DNA from: Dunaliella salina
Lineage: Eukaryota > Chlorophyta > Chlorophyceae > Chlamydomonadales > Dunaliellaceae
Direction of reading: 5' to 3'
DNA length: 37,410 nt
Assembly (NCBI GenBank): GCA_002284615.2
Contig: MU070251.1
Span: 1 to 37,410, forward strand
Position numbers and translations under genes: made by a program. The notes beneath the pieces were generated by a model. That model was not told the DNA's origin and searched no databases. It saw nothing but the letters and a program-made list of their open reading frames with translations. Positions 9,102-18,918 of the stretch are shown here, one piece after another. Every line of letters starts with the position of its first letter. Position 1 is the first letter of the stretch.

Positions 9102-9518
9102 CTAACAGGCATCAGGCCGGCTGGATTTGAGCCTATCTTTATTAGGGAAGCGGCGTGGGAAAATATATTTAGGGAGGGTCCTATTGGTAGCATGTTCAGG
9201 GATCTGTAGGTCTTGCAAGGCAAGACGGTCTGCACTGCCAGTGTCCATAGAAGCAATACCTGCCCCAAGAGGGCCTTTGCTGATGGCTTTTAGCAGGATC
9301 CTGCTGGCAATATTATGTCGCTCAGTCATCATACCAGACATGGTTGATTTTTTGCATCCTGATAAGATGTGAAGGGCACTGTCAAGTTCCCCACAAAGGG
9401 GGCATTGTAGGCTGGTGGAAATTTTGAAGCGCACAGCATGTTTTTGATTGAATAGGTACCTGTGCGTTATGTAAAAATGTTTTGCTTCATTTTGAAAGAG
9501 AGTGTAGACATGGTCCAA
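9102..9518 (-). pseudogene. Element copy B, zinc knuckle and start of nuclease
   Basis: Carries the intact knuckle CPLCGELDSALHILSGC (C-x2-C-x7-H-x4-C), TERHNIASRILLKAIS, ASMDTGSADRLALQDL and SSRPDA, then a frame break. The C-x2-C-x7-H-x4-C spacing and the following RHN and RPD motifs match the post-RT region of endonuclease-type LINEs, where the knuckle helps bind the target or RNA. Confidence 0.7.
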
Positions 9519-9599
9519 AAGGAATTGCTGATATTTTTGTGGATGCTGGGGAGTAGACTTTGGTAGAAAGAGTAGTACGTACTACAAGGTATACCCCGT

Positions 9600-10118
9600 G
9601 TTCATGTTGGCCTTTCCAAGTCCGTGTTTTGAGTGCATGTGTTTCCGTAAAGCGTCATGGAGGTTGGAGAAGTGTTTGAGCTTTACGGTAGGTACGTTTC
9701 GGCGTCTAGAAGCATTTGCATGAGTGCAGGAAGTTTCCTCAAAGGCAAGCCAGGTGGTGTCATGAAAAGGATTGCCTTCAAGGCTTGCACATGGGAAGGT
9801 TATGTCTGCGTCGTTATTCTGAATGGCCTGATGCTTGGCAATGGCATCTGCGCATTCATTGCCAATAATTCCAGCATGAGATTTGACCTTGAAGAAATGA
9901 ATAGGGGTAGGTGTATTGCTTATGAGTTGTATGATTATCTTGAGGATGTGGCCCTGGACATGCTGGTGATGAAGTTCTGGCTAGAGCATTTGCTTTCTGA
10001 TCTGTTCTAGAGAGCAAAGGCTGTCATTGGCAATGTAACGGTATCCTAGGAGAATGGCAGCTGCTATTGCTGCCAGTTCGGCTCTAGTAATGGTGTAAGT
10101 GATTCCTGCTCTATTCGG
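9600..10118 (-). pseudogene. Element copy B, second half of RNase H and linker
   Basis: On the minus strand it reads TRAELAAIAAAILLGY, NDSLCSLEQIRKQ, FFKVKSHAGIIGNECADAIA and HFSNLHDALRKHMHSKHG, interrupted by a few stops. The catalytic acids of the second half of RNase H are retained. The linker continues without the 102-bp LTR found in copy A, which supplies the empty site. Confidence 0.65.
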
Positions 10119-10592
10119 TTAGACATGTTTGGTGCTTTTGCTGGCAGGGTGGTAGACCCCTGCACCAATCACTTGTTTACCATTGTGTGCATGGTAGCTG
10201 CCGTCCGTGTATGCCCATTCTCTCCAGTTTTCAACTTTGCGTACCAGGGAAGGGCTGGATGATGTGAGTGGTGAAAGAGTTTGTTGGCTTTGTGTGGTAC
10301 TGTGAGAGGTTTGTTGGTGGGCAGAAGGTAGTTTTAAAAATTTATTGAAGCCAGTTTCAATTTCTGGGTGTCTTGGATTAAGGTTTGGGTCGATGCAAAC
10401 GTTTCTTTTCAGCCACCTTGCTTCACGGATGTCTTGTTTCAGGTCTGTCAGCCAATTTGAATTGTTTTCACTGAGGCAGACTCTTGCAGCGGTGTTCCAA
10501 ACAGCAATTATTTGTAGGCTCCAGGAGTGGCATGGAATGTCAATTTCTTGGCTTAGCCAGAAGGGGGGGTTGGCATAATTGAGTCTTTTCAA
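10119..10592 (-). pseudogene. Element copy B, NPPFW region joined to first RNase H motif
   Basis: A single open frame runs from LNYANPPFWLSQEI through a helical region (ETGFNKFLKLPSAHQQ) into WREWAYTDGSYHAHNGKQ. It shows that the central region and RNase H are one protein. Copy A is broken between them at 2516. The NPPFW here matches the (D/N)PP(Y/F/W) signature of N6-adenine methyltransferases, but a single motif is weak evidence. Confidence 0.6.
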
Positions 10593-10659
10593 GGTATGGT
10601 TCCCAATGCGCGACAGAAGTGAGGGTAGGCATTCAGGAGTTTAGAGTATGGATTTGTGC

Positions 10660-11928
10660 TCATAGGGCCTCCCCAGCTTGGTAAGAACATGAAGGTTGCC
10701 GTGGCGCGGCTTTGTTGCATGGCAAAAAAATGGCATGTTTGAGAGTAAGGTACATCACATGGTCATCGTAAATTGGATGGCATACTGAAAATCCTGAGAA
10801 TTTGGATGAGAGGCTGTTATGGATGGCTCTGAATACCCTATTTCGAGGGTGTCCACTCCAATAGTTGAGGTGGCAGGGGTTGTAGTCCAGGGGAGAAGCC
10901 ATTTTTTCCTGGGTAACAAGAGCCCATTTCTGCGTGGCAGTGTGGACATGGTTTGGTAGGATGCGCATGTATGAGTCCTTGATTTTCTTACTTTGTTGCG
11001 TTTTGCTGTTGAGGGTTGAGCGCGAGAAAAGACCCACGAGCTCAGAAGCAAAGCTTTGGGGTGGAGGTTGGATTGTCTTGTGGATCCCATTGTCTCTGGC
11101 TCTGTTGAAAGCAGTGTTGAGGACATTGATGCGCTCAGGGGTTAGCATTCCTTTGCATCTTCCGTCTGTGCCATAAATGCATGCCACTTGTTTGGAATAG
11201 ACTTGTGGTAGCACCAGAGGTGGCATTGGTGGCATGGAGGGGGAGTGGGTAGCATCTGCTCTTGGTTGGGGGTCTGCTGCATTACTTAGCTTTGGCCTAG
11301 TGAGGTCAACTGTTGTGATCCAGAATTCACAGCGGCCAGTTCCATTAATGTCTACTTGGGGGTTTGTGGGATCCATGTCAAAGGCGGCCTTGTTACGGAG
11401 TTCTGTATCTAATTTTTGTTTCCAAGTGTTTATCGCGTCTGAGTTTTCAAATCCTTGCCTTACAAGGTTGTCTAGTTCAGAGTCAGCAGCTGGAGTGGAG
11501 AGGTCTGGTTCATCTTTGCAAGCCTCAAATTGAAGGATGCATTCATGAAAATTGGGCCAAGCTTCCCTGATGTCTTCAGAATCCCAGCTTGGCTCCCAAT
11601 CAACGCGTAATAGTTCATTGCTGAAAGAGTTTGATTCTCTTTTTAATTTCTCATCATTGCTGAGAGGTTTGCATGCAGGGCAGCCCCAATAAATGTTGTT
11701 GTCTATATCCTGTCTTTGTGCATCAGAGTAACATCCGAGCTCCTTCATGCAGGACCATTGGTATGTTCGGTGACAAACATCGCAGATGTACATGTCAGGG
11801 TAGGGGGGCTCAGAGTTTATGGGTTCTTTGCTGCCATTGTAGTTGCAAATCTCACAGCAGGCGCACTCAATTTCAGCTTGAGCGGCAGGTCTGGTATTGA
11901 CAGGTGTGAACTCTGTGCGTTTGAACAT
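10660..11928 (-). pseudogene. Element copy B, PHD finger and central region
   Basis: About 420 codons open from the PHD finger (CACCEIC, CDVCHRTYQWSC, YWGCPAC) through LLRVDWEPSW, SELDNLVRQGF, GRCKGMLTPERIN and GFSVCHPIYDDHV. It then loses frame at a run of T (one fewer than in copy A). The finger's ligand His is Gln in this copy, so the PHD is probably non-functional here. The frame proves that finger and central region are contiguous in the family. Confidence 0.65.
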
Positions 11929-12420
11929 CGGAAGGGCCCATTTTTGTGGTCATGGGCGCAAAGTGGATCAGGTATTGTTTCTGGTGCTGGAAGATTCTCC
12001 AGTCACTGACATGTGTGATATCATTTAGGTCGTTGTAAATAGTATTGATTGCGTCATAGAGGTTTGTTTCCTCTGCTAGCTTTCTCAATTTATTTTGCTT
12101 GTAGTGCCATACCTCTGTGTGTTGGGCTGTTTGGCCCAGTGGGGAGATACTAGGGATAGAGAGGTTTGCATTAGGTTGAAGAAGCTTTCTCCTCTTTGGT
12201 TTCTGTCGGCTGTTTTGTGTGCCTTGGCTAGAGGACATTAGGGTGGTGGTGGGAGGCTCGGAGGGGGAGTTTGGTTGATGGTGAGTGGGGGTTGGGTTGT
12301 CACTTTGGTGTTGCATGGCCAGGGGATGGGATGTTGTTTGGTTACAGGCACTCAGTGTATGGAGGGAGCTTGATTGTGACTTGGATCGCGTGCGCTTGCT
12401 AAGAGGCTCAGAGTCTGTCG
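11873..12420 (-). pseudogene. Element copy B, N-terminal Ser/Pro-rich region
   Basis: Contains HQSDNPTPTHHQPNSP, RQKPKRRKLLQP and LWHYKQNK-like VWHYKQNKLRKLAEETN, aligned with copy A 300-760. Similarity to copy A stops at about 12420, which I take as the 5' truncation point. Confidence 0.6.
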
Positions 12421-13330
12421 TTCAGGTTGGTGAGGTAGTGCATCGGGAAATTTCCCCGCACATATTGCTTTAAAGCGTTGGAGCGGTGTAGCCATCATCT
12501 CGTGAGGAAGAGGTCTTCAATGAAAGCCAGTAAAAATCGTGGAATGGGTCCCCGGCATCTGGAAATGCAATGTCTATGGTGTCTGAGAGGGCTGCGGTGA
12601 ATGAGGTGTAATGCTTTTGAGGGCTGCGGTGAATGAGGTGTATTGCAATGCTTTTGAGGGCTGCGAGGTGAAATGCAATGCTTTTGAGGGCTGCGGTGAA
12701 TGAGGTGTGATGCTTTTATTCATCCGTGATCTTCCTTTTGCTCATCTTTCCTTTTTAATAAGGCGGCTGAAGGTGTGCCGTCACATTGACATGTTAGAAT
12801 GGTACTCAATTCTAGCAGAGAAACCCTGGCAGAAAGCCTTTGCAAGTGGCTTCAATTCTGCATGTTGGTGTTAGTCCTGCTAGTGCAACGTCCTTTTGAC
12901 CAGGAACAAAGAAGGTACTTATGAACCTGATGACAGAGAGGACATTCAAGGCTGCTTGGCATGCGAGTCAAAGTTTTTTTTTTTCTCGTATGCTTTCTGA
13001 CAAACAAGCGCTCAAGGTTTCTCCATGTTGTCCCTTCCATTCCCTTTCAGCCTTTGCAGGCGCGCATTTGCTGTAAAGCATTTTTGGTTTCTCGCTGGCA
13101 GCAAGTACCATAAATAATCAAAGGGACTGGCAACTCTCCCAACTTGTCAGACCTCTGAGCTCAACATGAAAATGGGACGGACATACCAAGGACTCTTGCT
13201 TAGTAAACAGGAATTATCAGGCTGTAACCTTTTCTTGTTGTATTGTTGCTACACAGAAATTAAGAGAATTAGTCAGCTGTAGTTATAGCAAAAAATAAAG
13301 AAAACAATGCAATTAATGTAGCACACAAAC
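12420..13330. other. No gene seen; short tandem repeat and possible knuckle fragment
   Basis: Mostly unassigned. A tandem repeat sits at 12589-12718. On the minus strand near 12852-13040 a short frame reads MPSSLECPLCHQVHKYLLC, which recalls the zinc-knuckle start of the element family but lacks the His/Cys spacing, so I do not call it. Confidence 0.4.
12589..12718. repeat. Four imperfect tandem copies of a 30-40 bp unit
   Basis: Each unit contains GGGCTGCGGTGAATGAGGTG (one with an internal deletion) followed by ATGCTTTT. It lies just outside the 5' end of copy B. Confidence 0.75.
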
Positions 13331-13338
13331 ATCAGATC

Positions 13339-14020
13339 AGATGTCGGACAATGCGGCAGAAACAAAATCTGTTTCTGCCAGGACCAACCGACCAAACTCA
13401 CAAAATAGGGGGGCAACACTACAGGGTTTTGGCAAAGCAGGAGAAGGAGCAGAAAAGAAAAAAAGATTTTGAGAAGAAGCCACCCAGGCAGAGAAAACTC
13501 TCCCTACTTCAATTAAGGGAGGAGACAAAATAATTAAAAGGAAAGATACACGCTTGCCCTTAGGCCGCATGAATGAAGGAAAGAGTTTCCCAATTATTTC
13601 CATCTGCAGAGGACATTTTTTTCTGCCCTGGCCACAAGGACTCGACTTCTGGGACCTCTTCCTTGCCAAACGCCCTCCTTGCCTTTTGACCAAGGAGCCG
13701 AAACATGTCGGTCGCATGAGCTACCTCAGTAACTCCGTAAGGTGAGACACATTGGCTCAAAAGAGCCGTGAGTCTCCCTCATCAGAAGATGAGATGGGGT
13801 TTAATGTGGGTCAGACAGAGGCCAATGCACTACCCGAAAATACTAAATCAATTGATGCAGGAAACTCCCAAGAAAAACAAAATTGGGCTCTGCCCATTTT
13901 AAAAGGGTTTACAAGGATTTCAAGGTTGGCCTTAACACACAGCCTGAGACTCTGGCTGATCGGTTGCTGGAGAAACTCGCTCTACCAGCACAAAAGGAAA
14001 TCGAAATCAAGTCTGACAAG
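13339..14020 (+). pseudogene. Remnant of an unidentified mobile-element reading frame
   Basis: An ATG at 13339 opens a 43-codon frame (MSDNAAETKSVSARTNRPNS...) that runs into an A/G-rich tail of a minus-strand insertion at about 13451-13527. From 13752 a second frame reads SRESPSSEDEMGFNVG and, after a shift, FKVGLNTQPETLADRLLEKL. The composition suggests a gag/ORF1-like leader, but I recognise no family. The piece at about 13909-14010 also resembles the 3' end of the LINE at 15475-15590, so plus-strand coding in that part may be accidental. Confidence 0.3.
13451..13527 (-). mobile_element. Diverged element 3' end with tail (minus orientation)
   Basis: The reverse complement reads CCCTTAATTGAAGTAGGGAG, then TTTTCTCTGCCTGGGTGG and a T-rich tail ending TTTTTTTCTTTTC. 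The same terminal block occurs at the ends of copies A and D. The extent of the insertion to the right (perhaps to about 13745) is not clear. Confidence 0.5.
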
Positions 14021-15464
14021 AAGGTTGCAAGCACACCATGTGAAACAACAGTAGAAGGGGCAAAGTCTGAACTAATGCCAAACACAATCGTAGTCTGTGC
14101 AGGAAAATGCAGGGGAGAGTTGGACAAAGCCCAGAAGTTCTGGTGTGCACTCATATACAGGTTCACACCCACATTGAGCAGGACTGCACGCGCAATGTGC
14201 ACATTGAACAAGAATGACCACGAAGCCGCTGTCAAGTTTGCACACACTGTCTATAATGCACACCGTATGCATTGCATGCAAACACACAGGTTTGACTAAA
14301 AGACAGCTGCAACAGCACACACTGTCTATGATGCACGCCATATACACACAGCCATTACCCATTCTGCACAAAACAGGTCTGAAGGTAGCTGGCATTGAGC
14401 CTTTCCTTAGGAGCCAAAAAGGGGATGCTATCTGCCAAATTTGCTGGACCTTCATAGCATCGAACATACAGATGAAGAACACAATTTTAGTGACATGCCT
14501 CACTGTGGCACTTACTTGTGCTTATATCTTTATATCATTAGATTCCAATGCTTCATCCAATGTTTCATCACAACCCCCGGTCTCTGCCATTGTTTGGTGA
14601 ATGTATGAAATTTTGCGTGAATTGATGGTTAGCATGTTCAGATTTGAGAAAGAGCATGTCTGGCAATGGGCCGGTTGGCCCCCTCTGGCATGGGCCACTA
14701 TCCCCCTCTGTGCTATTGCATCAGGGTTCCTAACTGGTCTGCGCTGCTTGCAAGCTCAATGCCAACCCCTGTTCTCCTATCAACCATTTCCAATCTCTGA
14801 CTGATGGACTTGCCCGCACTTTGCACACACTGGAATGTTTCTACATCAGTGCAACCATCTCCTCTTTGCTTTCTCTCCCGCCTGCTTAGCTTGAAAGATT
14901 TCCTATACACGCTTGAAACCACTGAGATAGTAAGGATGGCCTCATTGTACATTAAACATCCAGAATAATCCAGAACAGCCACCTTCTGCAAGACACCACT
15001 TCACCTCAGGGTAGTGATCAGTTTTCCTTGCAAAAAGCACACTGATGGAATCCTCAGTGCTTCAGCTTTCAAGCAGGGTGTTTTACAAGCGCTTCTTCGC
15101 AAGAATGGGTTTGCAAAGTGCTCTTGAAGTTCTGCCTTCAAGAAGTGCCGAAGTTGTGCTTCTTGCAGGCCCCCTGCCTGGATGGAAATAGCGGTCCAGG
15201 AGCCTCCTTGCACATTAGTGAGTGGTGCATGCTATTGCTGGTCATGAGAGCTCCCTACACACTCCAGAAGACGCCGTGAATGGGGGAGAAATGAGGCCGG
15301 AACAATCCTCCAGTTCCCATAAAGCCACTTTGAGGCGCTAAATAGATACGGTGCATTTCCTACACTTTTTGATTAATTTAATTCCAATTAATGAAAAATT
15401 GTAATTTCAATTTTAGTTAACAAGGGTTTTAATCTTAATTAATCAAAAACTTTAATTTTGTTTT
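14020..15464. other. No convincing gene
   Basis: Short frames only. Two direct copies of ACACACTGTCTATRATGCAC (14241 and 14317) form a minor repeat. 15355-15464 is AT-rich with several AATTAA motifs and holds the left target site of the LINE insertion. Confidence 0.4.
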
Positions 15465-15588
15465 TAATTAACAAGAATTACAAGGGTTACAAGGGTTACA
15501 AGGAGTTGGCCTACAGCCTGAGAATCTGGCTGATCGGCTGCTGGTGAAACATTCTCAACCAGCATCAAAAATTGAAACCAACTCCGAC

Positions 15589-15755
15589 TTGATTTTCGAT
15601 TGTAGCCTAACGGGTAAAACGCGGCCCTAGTGAACGCGGGAGGTCCGGGGTTCGATCCCGGGTACCGGTGAGGATTTGCCTTGAGCAAGTGGGTCCTTCC
15701 CTCAATCAATGCTATCGGACAGTGTCTAATAGCGTAGTTTTTCTTTCTTTTCTTT
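15589..15755 (+). mobile_element. tRNA-derived SINE with 11-bp target duplication
   Basis: Flanked by CCAACTCCGAC at 15578-15588 and 15756-15766. The head has a tRNA-like internal RNA polymerase III promoter: A box TAGCCTAACGGG (15603-15614) and B box GGTTCGATCCC (15649-15659), with a T-arm that pairs CCGGG/CCCGG. The tail reads CCCTCAATCAATG, then GCGTAGTTTTTC and TTTC repeats, closely resembling the 3' end of the large element family (CCTTAATTGATG, ACGTAGTTTTTCTTTTC). It sits inside a LINE, so it is the younger insertion. The shared 3' end suggests it is mobilised by machinery that recognises that end. Confidence 0.85.
15603..15659 (+). promoter_or_regulatory. Internal RNA polymerase III promoter (A and B boxes) of the SINE
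   Basis: A box TAGCCTAACGGG and B box GGTTCGATCCC are spaced as in tRNA genes. The anticodon arm is poorly paired, so this is a tRNA-derived promoter rather than a functional tRNA. Confidence 0.75.
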
Positions 15756-15766
15756 CCAACTCCGAC

Positions 15767-16906
15767 AAAAAATTCAAAAATCTGCATGAGTCTTGCTTCA
15801 GAAAAGCATTGACTTCAAGATCAGTCAAACAGTGGAACCACGCCAAAAAAGGGATAAAGTCTGTGTTTGGGAGCTGGGCAAAAATGTGAAATGGCCTGAA
15901 GAGATCAATAAACAAGTCCTTGTATTCTTTTCGCAGCTCACACACTTCAAAGTGCTTGCAATAGAAAAGAGCGTGTTCCTCGTCTTGCACATCAGCAAAA
16001 TCACGCTTGTTGCAAATGTTTGAGCCACCCTACCATTTACAAGACTCGACCTTTAAGCAGTGAGCACAAAGTCTAAACCTGCTCACATTCCTCATGACTC
16101 CTTTGTCCAGATCCCTAAATAAGTAAGATGGAATACAAAAAGGAGTGCGCGCTGTTTGATTCAAAGGCATCCCACACCAATGATGGTAAGTCACTGCTTT
16201 CTTGTTCACCGCCCGCGGATGTAGAGTACCCGCATCTCTCCAAACCTTTTGCTGCCTGTNTCTCAAATCACAAATGAATTCCTGCATGGGGATCTTGAAG
16301 CACTCAGCATCTTTTGCTTAAACATGTCCTCTGAGCGCATGCCACTAAAGGCTGAAGACACATGAGCAGACCAACAAGGCTCATCCCTATTAGCAGGGTT
16401 TGAGTCTGCTCTCAGAACCCTGCGTAATGTCTCACTGTTTGAGTCAAAAAACTTAATGAACCAATAAAATTGCAGAGGCTCTTGGCCACATTCTCTCAGC
16501 ACTGGCCAGTTTGTGGCAGAGCTCTTCACACCTAGAAACCGCCTTAAGGAGCACAATTGCCTTTTTTGTAATTGGCTCTTGAATTTGCAGCCTTCACTTG
16601 AATATCCTGTCCCCCACACTTGGCACGCATACATTCCAACCGGAATACCATACACTTTAATTTGGCTATTTAAATAGCCAAATTAAAGCGTGTGGCTCAT
16701 CCCTGAGCTCATGTTCATGCACAAATTTCCTTAATCCTTTGCTGCGCAGCCATGTAAGGCCGCACAGCATGCTCCTCAGACACCTTCAAATTCACGTGCT
16801 TGTCAACAAGCATGCCCAGGTATCTAAATTGTTCTTTTGCAGGAAAAGCCACATCTCCATACATGAAAGTTGGCAGAGAAGCACACGGCCTACTGTTGAA
16901 ATGCAT
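15767..16906 (-). pseudogene. LINE reverse transcriptase thumb and C-terminal zinc-finger region
   Basis: Several frames in order: FPAKEQFRYLGMLVDKHVNL (thumb, FxYLG motif), YACQVWGTGYSSEG and LCSLRRFLGVKSSATNWPVL, then SRFRLCAHCLKVESCKW, and finally CNKRDFADVQDEEHALFYC with ELRKEYKDLF. The CxxC...EEHxLFxC end is the usual C-terminal zinc-binding motif of LINE ORF2. Frameshifts and a stop show decay. The closing FLNFLSEL is split from VSIFDAG by the SINE. Confidence 0.75.
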
Positions 16907-16910
16907 GACC

Positions 16911-17119
16911 TCAGATTGATATATTTACCGTCAGCCCTTTTTTCATTGCATAAGCACGCAACCTCTTTAGCTTAGTCTGCATTTCACCTGGATCATTGGC
17001 AGTCAAACCCAGGTCACCTGCAAAATGCATGTACGCGACGCCATTTACTCCATCTCCAGTCAAAGCACCTCTTTTACCTTCACTGATTTCTTTGCCCATG
17101 TAATTGATGTACCATACCG
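16911..17119 (-). pseudogene. LINE reverse transcriptase, palm fragment
   Basis: Reads VAYMHFAGDLGLTANDPGEM and then LRAYAMKKGLTVN. This is the YADD catalytic block followed by the conserved xYxxxxGLxVN segment of LINE reverse transcriptases. The catalytic YADD has become FAGD, so the enzyme is dead. The insertion starts within the palm, so fingers and endonuclease are absent. Confidence 0.75.
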
Positions 17120-17129
17120 TAATTAACAA

Positions 17130-17338
17130 ATAACTGAGGAATTAATCTGCTCCCTCGGTTCCAATCAATCACATCTTTGTGTTCTGCAATGTTTAAAAAT
17201 AACACTCCAAGACTCTATAAGACTCCATATCCAGATTTTGCCCTTGCCCGGGTTACATGGGCAGTTGATGGTCTGACTGGAAAAGCACCTGCCAAGCGAT
17301 GCTCCGCAAGCCTAAGTCGGGAGCATGGTCATATAAAC
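17130..17338. other. No gene seen
   Basis: Sequence between the LINE and the inverted-repeat element. It contains the left copy of the direct repeat CGGGAGCATGGTC (17318-17330). Confidence 0.4.
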
Positions 17339-18180
17339 TACCGTAGCGACAGTGGGTATCTTGCGAAGTAAATAATTAATTCCTGGCGCCTCTCGGAAGA
17401 TTGAGTGTCGTTAGAAATTACGATTTTTCAAAGCTCGCAGGATGTGTACTTTCTAAGTGGAGCCCCCCAAGCGCCCAGACATGGACCCACATGCCCCCAA
17501 GGAGCAGAAGACCCTTTTTGACTTGGGGTGCACAAAGCGGAAGCGGACAGAGGCTGATGGGCAGCCCAGGGAGCTCCGCACCTGTCTGGAGCCATCTCTT
17601 GCTGCCCGGGTGGAGGAGCGGGACCGCCATGCAGCAGCTGTCATTGCTGCCAGGCCCCCTCTCCCCCCCCAGGCCTGTTGGCAGGCCCCGTACCCTGCAC
17701 CCAGCCATCCCTTCCTCTCCACAAGCCCTGTGGGTGCAGCTTGTCAGGGTGAAGCTTCCTTCCTGGGCAGCAGGAGGGTGTGGCTGTGCGCTTGCACACC
17801 TCCAGTCATGCAGCAGCAGCAGCAGAGCAGATGAAATGGACATGGATTGATGTTCATTCGGAGCATAGCAAGGGTTTCAAGTCCATTCAGAGCATAACAA
17901 GGGGACCAGGGGAGGGGTTGCATGGAGTTTAGACCGGGAATGAGGGTTGCATGGAGGACTGACCTGGGACCGGGGGACTGAGGCTCGTAAGGAGAACTGA
18001 TAGCGTTGAGGACCAGGGCCTGAGCCAGTTGTTGCAGTTCGCAAGCTTTGCTGATGTTGCCATTTTGAGGAGTTCGCAAATTTTGCTAACTTGTGGACCC
18101 CCCTCGCAAGATGTTAAAAGTCGCAGAAAAATTATTAAATTGTTTTGGGCACCTCGCAAGGTAGTAGTGTCGCTACGGTA
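17339..18180. mobile_element. About 840-bp element bounded by inverted repeats
   Basis: The left end TACCGTAGCGACAGTGGGTA with CTTGCGA (17339-17366) is the inverse of the right end TCGCAAGGTAGTAGTGTCGC with TACGGTA (18154-18180). If the repeats begin at CCGTAGCGAC, the element is flanked by TA on each side, fitting a TA target duplication. The right part has subterminal TTCGCAA motifs (about 18038-18110), as many DNA transposons do. A 13-bp direct repeat CGGGAGCATGGTC lies 8 bp outside the left end and 7 bp outside the right end. Too small for a transposase, so probably a deletion derivative or MITE-like element. Confidence 0.6.
17481..17834 (+). CDS. Small hypothetical protein inside the inverted-repeat element
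   Basis: From ATG 17481 about 117 codons: MDPHAPKEQKTLFDLGCTKR, KRTEADGQPRE, a Pro/Ala-rich middle and a C-terminal Gln run (MQQQQQSR). The N-terminal QKTLFDLGxxKRKR resembles the PCNA-interacting-peptide-plus-basic starts seen on some DNA-transposon proteins, and its position inside the inverted repeats agrees. No transposase catalytic motif is visible. It may be the first exon of a deleted transposase, or non-coding. Confidence 0.35.
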   Translation: MDPHAPKEQKTLFDLGCTKRKRTEADGQPRELRTCLEPSLAARVEERDRHAAAVIAARPPLPPQACWQAPYPAPSHPFLSTSPVGAACQGEASFLGSRRVWLCACTPPVMQQQQQSR

Positions 18181-18620
18181 AGTCCAACGGGAGCATGGTC
18201 CTGTACGTGACGACCTATCTACCTTGGTAGTCCTACGAGACAAGTTTATATAAGATGAAAGATTTATTGCATACCAAAGCAGTTGCACATTCAGAAATTT
18301 TCGGTTGACCGCAAATTATTTGTGTCCATGACCACAGTCAAAGGAGGAATAAGAAAAACAGCATCTGTGGAGTCAACGTGACGAGTCAACATGACACCCT
18401 ACCTGCGCTTGTTGAATTGACTATTTGGAGGACTGAAGGCACTATGGCTCCCTGCATGGATGCAGAGGGGATGCTGAATCGGGAATGCTGAGGAGCTCTG
18501 CTTCCTCCAGGTTTCACACATCCACTGACAGCTGACAGCCTCCGATTTCAATTTTACGATTACATGTGCACCAGGACTAGTTGCTCAGTCAACTAACATT
18601 CTTTTCTATCCTCCTTGCAG
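18181..18620. other. No coding region; upstream region of MOC1
   Basis: Contains TTTATATAAG at about 18244-18253, a possible TATA box, and a pyrimidine-rich CTATCCTCCTTGCAG ending at 18620 that could be a splice acceptor for a 5'-UTR or leader intron. Neither can be confirmed without transcript data. Confidence 0.3.
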
Positions 18621-18918
18621 GCTGCTGTGCTTGTCGTGTACACTCAGAGATTTAGCCGCACTTTCTATCCAGCTACCAGGGAGGGCTATCTGGTCAGTCG
18701 TCCCGTCCTTGGCCAATGCATGGAGGACTAACATGCAAGGCATGCTCAGCCACACCTCGGATAGTGCGCGCCTCACTGGGAGGTCAAGCATGAGGTCTTG
18801 TCAATGCTCATGCTGGTCGAGCAGCATGAGGTCAATAAGCACCATGATTAAGCAAAGCGTGACAAGCAAACTCTACTTGGCCCCTCCGTGTCTGCCTTCC
18901 CAAGGGGCACAAACAGCC

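Larger units (their letters stand above)
8632..12420 (-). mobile_element. Copy B of the PHD/RNase H/PD-(D/E)XK element family
   Basis: Minus-strand copy closely similar to copy A, with fewer frame breaks in the centre. It lacks the solo LTR, lacks the final codons and 3' UTR (replaced by the inverted fragment at 8374-8631), and starts at about 12420 within the Ser/Pro-rich N-terminus. Comparing A and B shows the element originally encoded one long polyprotein, because each copy is open where the other is broken. Confidence 0.75.
15475..17119 (-). mobile_element. 5'-truncated LINE with 10-bp target duplication and TTGTAA-type tail
   Basis: Flanked by TAATTAACAA at 15465-15474 and 17120-17129. 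On its coding (minus) strand it runs from a reverse-transcriptase palm motif through thumb and C-terminal domains to a 3' end of CCTTGTAACCCTTGTAA repeats at 15475-15502. The insertion is cut by a SINE at 15589-15755. Together the target duplication, 5' truncation and short 3' repeat are diagnostic of target-primed reverse transcription. The clade is not resolved. Terminal TGTAA repeats are known from several LINE families. Confidence 0.8.

Noticed and set aside
15603..15670. A functional tRNA gene
   Set aside because: A and B boxes are present but the anticodon arm does not pair, and the unit ends in a TTTTC-type tail with target duplications, so it is a SINE head.
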